From Bugula neritina (Eukaryota > Bryozoa > Gymnolaemata > Cheilostomatida > Bugulidae), in assembly GCA_964035545.1 (NCBI GenBank), contig OZ037770.1, positions 7,889,473 to 7,953,472 of the forward strand: a stretch of 64,000 bases of DNA. Reading direction: 5' to 3'. The translations under genes and the position numbers were made by a program. Shown here one piece after another: positions 22,831-33,842 of the stretch; the stretch's first letter is position 1, and each line of letters starts with the position of its first letter. The notes under the pieces were generated by a model, which ran no database searches, was not told the DNA's origin, and saw only the letters and a list, made by a program, of their open reading frames with translations.

Positions 22831-25800
22831 TTACTTCTCATCAGTGGCAGTTGTGCTTGGGTTGCTACGGTAACCATTCTCGATCACATGACCTCTAGCA
22901 TCTTGCACATTGAGCATGTCAGCCTGAGCTCCGGCCTTCCTGAAGAGAGTCACTCTGCAAGGGTCATGGCAGGAGAGATAATTCTCTAGCGTATCCCAGC
23001 CACCACCAACCCGCACCATGATATGACGTCCTTTCAGTTTCTGAATGCACCAGAAATAGAGCGCAGTTTTATATATGATATACTTCTATATACAAAGTGT
23101 CAATATATATACTTCTATATGCAATATACAAAATGCGCTTTGATTGGTACATAAACTATCAAAAAAGTTGTGAATGTGATTCCACATTTACACAATGAAA
23201 AATAGAAAATTAGAAAATCAGTATCACACAAGTTAGTATGTATATATTAGTTTTTTCACAGTGGTGTTGATGAGATGACTCCTACTGTATGCAATAGTTA
23301 TTTTATGAACCTGCTATGAAAACAATCAGCAAGGTTACTATTTGTTTATTCAAACCACAACATGGTATGTGTTTATTTTCACTAGTTATTTATTTGACAC
23401 CTGTAGTTGAAATAACAAAGAGTGTCGCATGTTCAACAGGTTAAAGTTGTTGAAAATTTTAGTATTGCCTGGAATAAAATTTGCAGGGAGCTTCACAAAC
23501 AGTCTTTTATAATTCAACCATAGAAAAACTTCTGTCAGTAAAACTGTTATTGCCATGGTAACCAAATAGCAGCATTCAACTGCCCTGCTGAGCAAAAATA
23601 ATCAAACAGCAGATGGGGCCATATTTAGATGGGGGGGGAGGTTAAGCACTCACTGAAACAGCAGATGGGGTCATATTTAGAGGAGAGGGGAGGTTAAGCA
23701 CTCACTGAAACAGCAGATGGGGTCATATTTAGAGGAGAGGGGAGGTTAAGCACTCACTGAAACAGCAGATGGGGTCATATTTAGAGGAGAGGGGAGGTTA
23801 AGCACTCACTGAAACAGCAACAGTTGATTAAGAACACCAACCCTGATGAGACATCTTTTATTCCCAAGAGCATATATCCCGTCTCTCAGCTTCTCCACAT
23901 AGAACTCTGGTGAACAAATACATTGTGATGTCATCTCCTCCACCTGAAATATTCATCAGTACAAAATTAAAACAGGGGAATCTAAAGACAACTTTCAAAC
24001 TGCACAGACACTAATTTGCTGCAGTTTCGGTAACCAATAAACTAGTAATTCACAATTAGTATTACAGGGTGTAGCTTTCACCAGCCAAACACACGGACTG
24101 CTGCAGGTTGTAGGAACTGACGCTATGTCTGCATATTCACCAACAACAAAACTCTCTGTATTAAATCATCTCCTAAGAAAATGAGATTTCAATTTAATTT
24201 TCCTCTGTCCTCTAGTATTTAATTTAGAATTGCCTTCTCTATAGCTGCTCCAATACCACAAGCTCCCTTTAACACTGATACTCACAGCTAAACTCGCAAC
24301 CCTCAGGCTACAAGTCAATGACTTCCACCCCCTCCTCCCGCACATCCATTCCAGTGAATGACACAAATATGTATAATTCATTGGGAGCAGCCGTGGTATA
24401 GGGGTGAGAGCATTTGCCTAGTAAACACAAAGTCATGGGTTTGAACCCGAGTAAAGGCCATTGGTGATGTTAGGAAGAGCATCCAGTCAAGCCAGAATAG
24501 AAAACAAGTCCTTAGCCCGATTGATAAAACACCCTTTCCATGAGGGGTTCTCACAGGGATGGTGACTGCAAACTTGTGTGAGTTTTATTGGGAGTTATCT
24601 CACCTCTTTGTCAACATCAGCCAGGTGGCTGCTTCCTCTACCAGGTCTTTTCTGCACAGCACTTTTGGATATGTCTTTCCTACCAGTCAATCAGTATACA
24701 GTGTATACAGTGTGATATCCAGTACACGGGAAGCATATAGAAAAAGGCTGGAGAGTAAAGTTACTAGTAAATTGCAGCCCAGCCTCAACTGATACAGAAA
24801 GCTGATGCGGCAGTAGGTTTGGAATTCCAATGGCGCCTACTAATTGAGCAATAACATGGTGCCATATTCCATCTCACCAGACCAGACCAGCTTCCAGTAG
24901 CATTCTGTTATTTCGCAAAAGGTCGCTGTTCTATTCAAATACTTATGTTGGCTCAAAGAAAACTTGGCGAAAATTTTCCACAAATCTTCAAGTTTGAAAG
25001 TTGAAAGCAAAATAACCTTGACATTGAATGTGAAGGTCACTCAATGACAACACGAGTACGGAAACACCGCAATTATGGTGTGTGTATTACGTGTAATAAT
25101 ATAAAAATATTATGAATATTGTACAATAACTTTAAAACTCATTAAATTAGCTTATTTATTTATTTAACTATTTCAATAGTAAGCGAAAAATTCATGTAAA
25201 TATTTGATGTTATTTGTATAACAAAACACCGCCAAACGCAACAACACGAAGAGAGAGAGAGAATGTTGCTGTAAAAACACGTGCACTAAGCAACTCCGTC
25301 AACAAGATTATGTTTCAAACTCCTTTTACCTGGAGATGAGTTTCTCATCTGATTCAATCTCTTTCTCCAGTTTGATTATAGCAGGAGGTTCAACCCCGTA
25401 ACGTGCAGCAAACCGAGAGAGTTCCAGCAAACACAGAACCACTTCTCGTTTCTGTTTGTGATGAACTGAAACAGATGATTACAGAGTAACTATGAGCAAA
25501 TATGAATATGTAAATACAATTATTAGTTGAATTATAACTGATTTATTAATAAGATGCACATTGTATATATACACAAGTATATTAGCCGATCTTTGGAGTT
25601 ATCATTTCACAGCATATAAACCAACTTCATGATTAGTTATGAGTTGATTTCTAACAGAAAATGTATTTGATGTGATTACAACAATATTTAATCAATATTG
25701 ATTGCGACCAAATCATTTCTAACAGAGAAAGTTAATTAAAGCAAAAAACTGTTTTGGTTCAGTATAATTATTTAGATATAAAACATTCACATGGGTCAAT

Positions 25801-28257
25801 TTACTTTAGGTTAGTACACGCTGATCAACAAATGGTTCAGAATTCATGCAAACATAACATTTGGTGGCATATATTTTATATGATGATCTGAAATATGTAT
25901 GAAAAAGGTTACAAGAGGGGGTCCTGCAATGACAAAGCATATTTCCAAAGTAAAATATGGCTGTGGAGAGTGACAAAATATTCTTGGAAGATATTTGACT
26001 TATATCATGACTACTAAATGATGTAGTTTGTATACATTTAAAAGGTTAAAAGCTTTACTACCTGTAGATTATAAAATAATCAATTCCTTCTATAAATAAA
26101 TATGGCTCGCATAATGCAAACCATCAACACCAAAACCTACACTTTACTAAGAATGTCACAAAAAATCAAAAGAAATATTCAACTATTTGGCTTTATATTA
26201 TTTTGTTTAAACTCACACTATTGTTTGGTAACAACAGATATACTACTAACTAGAATGTATTAAACTAGTAAAACATGAAGATATCAAGTGTGTACTAAGC
26301 AAAGCAAGTTAACCCACACCAATTTTTGTTTTTCATAGTCTAATATTGTATGATAGAGAGTATCTCAGCATGTAAAATTTACTGGTCATAGTTTGCAGTG
26401 GATTCATATCAATTTATCAGATTAATACTGATATGTGAATGAGTGCAGTACTGATACTATGTTTGTTTCATTTCAACAAAAGAAAACATATTAGTGAGAA
26501 TTAAAAGAAAAATCAATGCCTACCCAGGCCATCAGATTCGAATAACACCTCCGATTTCACCCCAAAATGCTTGCACCACATGATGAATGTGGCAGCGTTA
26601 TCCCGAGCATGCCAGCCTCCCTTTGCTGCTTTGCTGTTGTATTTCACTTTCTCCTAAAACAAAATCCAAAATCATGTTCTGATTATTGCTTAGACAGCAA
26701 GTTAAAATCATCTTAGAAATATAATTCAAAAGAAATTAGATGTGCAACTCAAACAGGGCGAAGTGCCAGAGCTACTATTTAATCATTTAATTAAAGCATA
26801 GAAAATTAATTTTTGTCATTGCATCATAAAATGTAAAACCTTTTCATTACCATCAACCATTTTATTTTTTACTTATTTCCAAAAACTACAAAACCTGTTT
26901 TATTCAAAGTATTTTATTTCAATTTCTTTTGTCAAGGCTCAATAAAACAAATCATTTCTCAAATGTAGTTGGCAAGTTTTTTAGCTGAACAGCATTAACT
27001 AAAAAACTGACAGAGTAGAAACTGCAGGTAGATACAACTGTAGGAAGATACAACTGAAGGTAGATACAACTGCAGGTAGATACAACACCTTGAGAGGGTT
27101 ATTCTGTTTGGCCTGTATCACTTGAATGAGTTGGCAGAGGACAACTCCATCATCTAAGGAACTCATAAACTCTTCTGGGAGAATTGTCTTACCTAAAATT
27201 CAGCACAATTCTTAGCACCACAACTCTTACATACAACTCTTTATGTACACAACTTGAGTACTTTGACTTGTATCAACTGCCACTGATACAAGTACTACTC
27301 AATCTGCTATAGTATACTTGCCATAACTACAAATATGTATTCATGGCTATACTACATCTACTAATCAACATATATATCTAGTAATTTCTGTATTTATAAA
27401 TGGTAATGCCTATTAATCGATTAAGAATAGATGAATTTTAGTACAAACATGAGAGTTACCTTCTCTCTATATATCATAATACAACTCTAGATTAAGTGAA
27501 TAATACTGTGAGCAATCACTCTATATAATCTACTTGCAGTAATGCTAAAAACAGCGAAATAAAATATTCCAATTGTATAGCAAGCTATTTACAATATATC
27601 ATCAAAAAGAGCTTTAAAATGCAAATAAACAGAATAGAAAAAGACTAAACTTGAATGCGTGGAAGATGATGGAGTCACTAGATACAAACTTTATCTAGAA
27701 TATACAACAATTTGAACCTGTGAGTAGATTATATCCAGTTACATGATTATAATATAATCTCCATCTCATTAAGCAGCAAAATTATCACGCCTAACATAAG
27801 GCAGCCTTAAAAAAAACAAATTAGAATTAGAAAACAAAACCCCGCACCAGAGTAGGATTTGCCCTCTCTTGTAGAGAACTGCACTTTGTATATGGCATAG
27901 ACTAGAATCCTCATATAGCTGAGTACGACATTTAATTCATTCCTCCACGACATATACATACACGGAGGCAAGAGTTTAACTTTGCCAAGTCAAGTTTTCA
28001 CAACATTATTACGCCTGAAAAGTTTATATGATAAAGTAACCAGATTTAAATACATGTCACCATAAAACCTACCAACCAACCTAAACAGAGAATACACACA
28101 CCTGAGGCAGCACTACAACACATTACACACCTACAAGCCTAGTCAGCCATTCCGATACATCTTCAACTAAAGGAATAAGTGCTCTCTCCTGGTATACTGT
28201 GGCTGCTTCTTTCACCTGGTCAGAGCCTGCTTCCTCTCCATCTGCTGCTGAGGCCAT
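22831..28257 (-). CDS. GAS2: GAS2 family protein (CH + GAR), 6 exons seen, one small exon missing
   Basis: Cytoskeletal linker: the CH domain binds actin and the GAR (GAS2) domain binds microtubules. Exons on the minus strand: 28257-28131, 27192-27089, 26653-26524, 25465-25330, 23943-23842, 23040-22831. The start [13 protein letters not shown] is the first good ATG before the CH domain. CH landmarks: [45 protein letters not shown], and [20 protein letters not shown]. The GAR domain begins [12 protein letters not shown], continues through NKRCLIR joined in phase to [19 protein letters not shown], and ends at the conserved HDPCR. Exon 4 ends in phase 2 but exon 5 opens in phase 0, so at least one short exon in 23944-25329 was not found; vertebrate GAS2 has a linker at that point. 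The protein ends about 30 residues after the GAR domain, a short tail for GAS2. Confidence 0.9.
23612..23825 (-). repeat. 61-bp minisatellite next to a GAS2 donor
   Basis: Three to four near-identical units lie just downstream of the donor of GAS2 exon 23943-23842. Each unit contains CTGTTTCAGTGAGTG on the minus strand, a combined acceptor-like and donor-like string. Using that decoy donor in place of AGG|GTTGGT would put the next exon out of frame. Confidence 0.85.
24383..24603 (+). mobile_element. tRNA-derived SINE, family 1, best copy
   Basis: The head has a Pol III A box (GTGGTATAGGGGTGAGAGC) and a B box (GGGTTTGAACCCGAG) at tRNA-like spacing. It is followed by a non-tRNA body shared with the copy at 45356: GTAAAGGCCATTGG, AAGAGCAT, CCTTAGCC, GGGGTTCTCACAGG, GTGAGTTTTAT. 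It lies in the GAS2 intron where an exon is missing. Confidence 0.85.
27005..27086 (-). repeat. 16-bp repeat three bases from a GAS2 donor
   Basis: Four to five copies of GTTGTATCTACCTGCA (minus strand) begin three bases after the splice donor of GAS2 exon 27192-27089. Confidence 0.85.
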
Positions 28258-29388
28258 AAATACTGATGAGTTACCAATGAAGTGGAAGCATCCCTGCAAG
28301 TTATTACCAAGCACGTTATTGTGGCCTATGCATTAATATATCTAACGGACTGCATAGTTATTTCAATAAAGTAGTAACCAATATATAGTAATATGTTATG
28401 CAAGATATATCAACACATCAAACCAACCAATGCCAAAGTAAAATTGCTTCAAGTTGAAAATACTATCTTATAAAAAAGCTTAATTTATTCACAAAAGATG
28501 TAAATAAAGTTAATACAAAGCAATATTAAATCTAATGCAGTCTTAGTACTGACTAAGACTAGGGTAGCTACTACACTAAGAGCCACTCGAAATACACACC
28601 TCTCTATCAGGCCGTATTTTAGTTCTTAAAGTTTAATTTTAATCATTTGGCTAACATTTTTAATGTGAAAAATGAGACATCTTTCATAGTCCTACTCCTA
28701 CTGGCAACGATTATGATAATTTATTTAGTATTTACTAATACTAGTTATATTTATAGTAATTTAGTATAATTTGTTATCTTATCATCTTCATTGCCATTAC
28801 CTATTACTATCAGATTTAGTATTAGTATTACTATTAGTATCACATTTAGTTTTAACATAAGTCTAACTATTAGTATTAGCCAGTATTACTATAAATTTAG
28901 GTATAACTATTTTTTAGTTTACTGTTAATACCAACAGGCAACATTTAATCATTTACATTTACATATAGTAATATGCTACTAATAGTTATAGTAATAGTAG
29001 TACACTATAAATGTTACTATTAGTAATACTAACACTACTATTACTATTACAGTATTAGTAGTATTACTATTACTATTAGTATTAGTATTACTTATAGTTA
29101 TTACTATAACTATAAGTATAATATATCATTATCAATATTGACTATTATTTTATATTTCAAATTAAAAGATTTGAATTATTATTTGTTTATTATAATAATA
29201 TTAATTATAATTCAATATTCATGAATATCAATATAAATATTAAATTCAATAAATATAAACTATATAATACATAAAATTTATGATAAATGATAATATATAA
29301 ATATTAATATTGATTTGATATAACTAAATTATTAATTACTCAGTTGACAATTGCATAGTGAAAATTTTCTTCAACTTATAGTAAGAAA
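28258..29388. other. AT-rich GAS2 upstream region with TAGTATTAC-type low complexity
   Basis: No gene is seen. Tract 28690-29110 is dominated by ACTATTAGT/ATTACTATT words in both orientations, a low-complexity type that recurs at about 2080-2220, 33990-34560 and 58590-59120. The GAS2 promoter should be here but no motif stands out. Confidence 0.5.
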
Positions 29389-29501
29389 GTGCCTCAGCAG
29401 CAAAAATTTATCTACAATTGCAATTAAAAAAAAAAGTTTTAACATAGAATAAATTATCCCCACAAACGTTCGAATTTCTCATTTTAAATCAATTAATTGA
29501 T

Positions 29502-30467
29502 ATGTCTCAAACTAACAGTGACATAGTTTGTGCCAGTGGTGATGGTTCGAATACAGAATCTGAGAAATGCTATTCCTGCAAGCAAGAGGATTGCTTTATA
29601 ACTAATGCTAAAAACCGAAAACAGAAGATTGATTCGAAGTGGATTTTGTGTGACTTATGTCAGCACTGGTTTCATGCTCTCTGCCAAAATCTATCAAACT
29701 CCGAAATTGGTTACATCAACAAAGCAGCAAATGCGAAGGGTGTACTATGGTGCTGTGAAACCTGCCTGCCACAAACAAAGTCAATTAGTAAAACACCTAA
29801 TAACACTGGCATGGAATCAGTCAGTGATCGGCTAAACAAAATTGAAGAGGTAATTGGTAAGCTCTCCACAAGCATTTTACAACAAGACAAATCACTTACT
29901 GACCAACTCCAAACTTTCGAAAAAACATATAGCAGTGTCCTCCAAACAAACCAGGAAAACATAAAAAAATCTATAGAGATAAACGCCTCTGCACAATCAG
30001 TGATTAAAAAGTCCCTTGCTCACTCAGAGAATGAGACCCGAAAACTAAATGCCATTTTATATGGTATGGCTGAAAACCGAGAAAAAGGTGCTATCGATCA
30101 GGTAAAAGAGCTAATGGATTCTGGAAACTTCCAGTATGTGACCTTTCCTTCCCAAGCTTTTCGGCTTGGGAGAGTAGGCACTAAGCCTCGCCCGGTTAAG
30201 GTAGTCTTTGATGAAGAAAAAGCCAAATGGGAATTTGTGAAGCGGGTGAACTCAACCTTGAAAGCTGAAGGTTTTTTCTGCAAGTTGGACACTAGTAAGG
30301 AAGTACGAGATGAAGAATACAACATGAGACAACAAGTTAAATTACTGAGATCTTCAAATAGCGATGCTGAGTATCGTATACGAGGAGGTAAAATACAAAC
30401 AAAAACACAGAATTCGGGGGACTGGGTCAATATGAACCCAGCAATAGAGAGTCAACTCACCCCCTAA
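29502..30467 (+). CDS. LINE ORF1 protein with N-terminal PHD-like zinc finger and coiled coil
   Basis: 321 aa. Residues about 24-88 hold a Cys/His array of PHD type: CYSCKQEDC, then WILCDLCQHWFHALC, then WCCETC. A PHD-like finger in ORF1 is known in some CR1-clade elements. After a Ser/Thr linker, residues about 108-180 are heptad-rich and probably coiled coil. The last third is basic with an FRLGRVGTKPRPVKV stretch that resembles the RRM-like/CTD part of LINE ORF1 proteins and likely binds RNA. There is no stop or frameshift. ORF1 ends inside the ORF2 frame. Confidence 0.85.
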   Translation: MSQTNSDIVCASGDGSNTESEKCYSCKQEDCFITNAKNRKQKIDSKWILCDLCQHWFHALCQNLSNSEIGYINKAANAKGVLWCCETCLPQTKSISKTPNNTGMESVSDRLNKIEEVIGKLSTSILQQDKSLTDQLQTFEKTYSSVLQTNQENIKKSIEINASAQSVIKKSLAHSENETRKLNAILYGMAENREKGAIDQVKELMDSGNFQYVTFPSQAFRLGRVGTKPRPVKVVFDEEKAKWEFVKRVNSTLKAEGFFCKLDTSKEVRDEEYNMRQQVKLLRSSNSDAEYRIRGGKIQTKTQNSGDWVNMNPAIESQLTP

Positions 30468-33202
30468 GACTACTACTACTGAATGCCAGGTCTGTCAAAG
30501 GCAAATCCCCAGAATTGACATCTCTTGCTATGAATTACGATATAGTGTGTGTCACTGAAACCCATGTTGATGAGAGTGTCACTGATAAACAAATCCTGGA
30601 TCTCTCTCAGAAGACTGTCTTTCGATGTGATAGGAACCTTCACGGTGGTGGTGTAATGATTGCCATTGACAATACACTGAGTGTTAAACATGTAGAAGTC
30701 GGATCAGCAGACCTGGAAATAGTTGTCCTAAGACTAGATGATAATACTATTATTGGGTGTTTCTATAGACCCAACATTGCACACAGTCTCTCTCAATTTT
30801 GGCTTCTCCTCGAAGAAATTTCTAGCAAATATCCTACCGATCGAATAATCATAACTGGTGATTTCAATCTTCCCAATGTTGATTGGAAATATACCCAACT
30901 AAAAAAAAACTGCCAATATCAAGCCCTTCACCGAGAGTTTCTCAATTTAATTGCTGAAAATAACCTGACTCAACTCATTGACCAACCTACTCACATCCAG
31001 GGTAATACTTTAGATCTCATTCTCACAAATCAACCCAAAGACATTCAATCAATCAATATTGTTGAACCTGGCTTAAGTGACCATTTTCTTATTGAGGCTT
31101 CTATACAACATAGAGTGGCTACTACTAGTGTCACACCTCAATTGAAATACATTAAACTATACCGCCAAGCTAATATTGAGGGTTTCCGAGAACAAATGTC
31201 TCATGTACAACTTCAGCTGGAAGAAATGAGTGATGTCGATAGCATGTGGCCGCTGTTTGTCTCCCAACTTAGAAACTCAATCTCTAACCACGTCCCTATA
31301 AGAATATGCAAACCAAAAGGTGATCAACCTGCATGGTTCAATCTTAGAGCGAAGAAACTAGTCCAGAAACAACGTGAAACGTATAACAAATTTAAACAAA
31401 CAAATGACCCTTTTTTTCTGACAAAATACAAACAACAAAGACGTGACACTAAACGCACTCTGAGAGAACTAAGGAACAACTATACCACTGAAGTGGTATG
31501 CGGACCATTGGAAGCTGGAAACAGCAAACCCTTCTTTAAATATCTGAAGAATATTCAGAACAAAACAAAACCCATGCTGACACTTACTCACCCTAATGGT
31601 ACTTCCACAACTGATCCTCGAGAAAATGCTGAGATACTCAATAATTTTTTTCAGCAACAGTTCTGCCAGCAAGATTTCTTCACCGACGACCTCCCTTATC
31701 ACTCTGATGATGATGATCTGAATGTGACTCCCGATGGGGTGGAAAAGCTTCTGAACGATCTCAAAACTGGTAAGGCACCTGGTCCGGACGGACTTAACAA
31801 AGAGGATCTCTGCATCGATACTAGATTGATAGCCAACTGCCTAACACTAATCTTTAACGCATCCTTGCGCAGTGCCAAACTTCCTGCGGGATGGAAGCTA
31901 GCCAACATCATCCCTGTCCACAAGAAAGGCCAGCTAGATATGCCAAACAACTATCGACCAATATCATTAACCAGTATACCTTGCAAGTTACTGGAACACA
32001 TTGTGCTACACTATCTCAATAAACTGTTAGATCCCATCCTCCATAATCGTCAACATGGTTTCCGTCGTGGCTTGTCCTGCGAAACACAGCTTTGTGGAAC
32101 CCTCCATGAAATTGCCAGGTCAATGAACAACTCTCACACCACTCATGCTCTTGTCCTCGACTTCCAGAAGGCCTTCGACAAAGTCCCCCACAAGCTACTC
32201 ATACATAAGTTAAGCGTCGTTGATGGAATTAATCCTCACATACTCCGATGGCTCCAGAATTTTTTGACAAAGCGAGAGCAGCAAGTAATCATAGATGGCC
32301 ACTCTTCTGGTAGATTACCAGTCTTTTCTGGCGTTCCACAGGGCTCTGTCCTGGGGCCCACCCTATTCCTTCTTTACATCAATGATCTCCCTGATCTACT
32401 AAGTTGCAGTGTCAGTTTATTTGCTGATGACACACTGATTTTTCAAGAGGTGGACTCCCTAGATGATGTCCGAAAATTCCAAAAGAATATTGAACAGATT
32501 GAGAATTGGTCTCTGAAGTGGAAGATGCCGTTCAACTCCTCAAAATGCCGAATCATGTCATTTGGCAAAGATCCCCAAATTCTACCATCATATCGACTAG
32601 GGGGAGAAACATTGCCTTACGTAGATGAGATTACCTACCTTGGAGTTACACTACAATCTAACCTCAAGTTTCACAGCCACATAACTAAGAAAATAAACAA
32701 AGCATACAAGGTTCTTGGCATGCTAAAGCTATCCCTCTATGGAGCTCCCAAGAAAGCAAAGCTGCTGGCATATATGACTCTCTGCAGACCTATACTAGAA
32801 TACGCTGCAACCACTTGGGATCCTGTAACAAAGCAACTTGTGAAAGAAATTGAGTTAGTCCAGAACCGAGCTATTAGATTCATCTGCTGTCTCAAAGGCC
32901 GGGAGGCTAGCATCAGTGATGCAAGAGAACAACTCAACATATCATCACTGGAAGATCGTCGCAAAAGCCTACGAATAACCCTCCTTTTGAAGATCCTGTC
33001 CAAAGAAGAATGTCATCAGGCATTATCTTCCAGCTACACTGAACTGACAAGGGACAAATCAACCGCTACCGTTACCACGAGGGCTGCCTCTAACGGAATA
33101 CCAACTGCGATATCTGCCATGTGCACAGCATATCATAACAGCTTCCTACCGCGCACTATTAGAGACCTAAGAATTGGAACTCCCCAAATACTTGATAAAT
33201 GA
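30467..33202 (+). CDS. LINE ORF2: AP-endonuclease plus reverse transcriptase
   Basis: The frame is open from about 30389, but the conserved product begins near 30467 at LLLLNARSVKGKSPEL, the first AP-endonuclease motif. Further endonuclease residues: TETH, RPN, GDFNLPNVDW, and SDHFLI. The reverse transcriptase follows from about 31740 (TGKAPGPDGL, YRPISLTSIPCKLLE, LVLDFQKAFDKVPH, GVPQGSVLGPTLFLLYINDL, catalytic FADDT at about 32420). The C-terminal CRPILEYAATTWDPV region is typical of the CR1/jockey group. No in-frame ATG lies before the first motif; the first is at MNYDIVCVTETH. Expression therefore needs re-initiation, a non-ATG start or frameshifting from ORF1, whose stop overlaps in the -1 frame. 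Confidence 0.93.
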   Translation, partial: RLLLLNARSVKGKSPELTSLAMNYDIVCVTETHVDESVTDKQILDLSQKTVFRCDRNLHGGGVMIAIDNTLSVKHVEVGSADLEIVVLRLDDNTIIGCFYRPNIAHSLSQFWLLLEEISSKYPTDRIIITGDFNLPNVDWKYTQLKKNCQYQALHREFLNLIAENNLTQLIDQPTHIQGNTLDLILTNQPKDIQSINIVEPGLSDHFLIEASIQHRVATTSVTPQLKYIKLYRQANIEGFREQMSHVQLQLEEMSDVDSMWPLFVSQLRNSISNHVPIRICKPKGDQPAWFNLRAKKLVQKQRETYNKFKQTNDPFFLTKYKQQRRDTKRTLRELRNNYTTEVVCGPLEAGNSKPFFKYLKNIQNKTKPMLTLTHPNGTSTTDPRENAEILNNFFQQQFCQQDFFTDDLPYHSDDDDLNVTPDGVEKLLNDLKTGKAPGPDGLNKEDLCIDTRLIANCLTLIFNASLRSAKLPAGWKLANIIPVHKKGQLDMPNNYRPISLTSIPCKLLEHIVLHYLNKLLDPILHNRQHGFRRGLSCETQLCGTLHEIARSMNNSHTTHALVLDFQKAFDKVPHKLLIHKLSVVDGINPHILRWLQNFLTKREQQVIIDGHSSGRLPVFSGVPQGSVLGPTLFLLYINDLPDLLSCSVSLFADDTLIFQEVDSLDDVRKFQKNIEQIENWSLKWKMPFNSSKCRIMSFGKDPQILPSYRLGGETLPYVDEITYLGVTLQSNLKFHSHITKKINKAYKVLGMLKLSLYGAPKKAKLLAYMTLCRPILEYAATTWDPVTKQLVKEIELVQNRAIRFICCLKGREASISDAREQLNISSLEDRRKSLRITLLLKILSKEECHQALSSSYTELTRDKSTATVTTRAASNGIPTAISAMCTAYHNSFLPRTIRDLRIGTPQILDK

Positions 33203-33373
33203 TAACCTGAAAGGTACTACAATTGCCAAATTTAAAATGCATAATGTATGCAAATACAGTTATAATTCTATGTCAAATGTATTGTAACAAGCTGCTGAGG
33301 CACGCCTCTTGCGCCTTATGGTGATCTAGCGTGTGCTAAAGTCGAAGTATCGAAGTATCGAAGTAAGTAAGTA

Positions 33374-33842
33374 TTGGTATTAAAACCTAAAGTTGATACA
33401 AAGTGCAATACAGATTTATCGAGGTTTTTGCAGTTTTTAAAAAAAACAACTTTTTCATCACGATATGATATAAAATTAAATGACCAAAATAGATATTGCT
33501 TGCAATGCTAATAACTGACAAGTAATAATACTAGACCTAGTACTTAGAGTTCGTAGCAACAGTCGCAGAAATTTGCTTATACTTTCAAGCTGAAAATAAG
33601 ATTTTAGTGAGTCAGTTTTAGCTATTTACTTGCATTATTTACTGTATGGCTATTGGGTGACGTTTTAAGTTTAACAAATTGGAACGCGAGTATTTTGAAA
33701 AGGATTTTAACACGTATTTATTTAGTTTACGGACCCGCCCGTTCTAAAATGGGTGCAAAGGCAATGAATGAACAGTTGTAATTTCTCTGTGACTGAATCC
33801 GGAGGTTTTTAAACTTCAACTTGACTCCAGCACATCACCAGC
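33374..33842 (+). other. SEC62 5' flank between the LINE tail and the ATG
   Basis: 470 bases hold the SEC62 5' UTR and probably its promoter. No TATA box or other clear motif was identified. The LINE insertion leaves only this much proximal upstream sequence. Confidence 0.45.

Larger units (their letters stand above)
29389..33373 (+). mobile_element. CR1-like LINE with both ORFs open
   Basis: ORF1 (29502-30467), an overlapping ORF2 (to 33202) and a 3' UTR that ends in short tandem repeats TCGAAGTA and AAGT (33341-33373), the tail style of CR1/L2 elements. There is no poly(A) tail. The 5' boundary is a guess; it is placed at a 13-bp string (GTGCCTCAGCAGC) whose inverse complement lies in the 3' UTR at 33291-33303. 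The element sits between the divergent GAS2 and SEC62 genes, about 470 bases before the SEC62 ATG. Confidence 0.88.
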
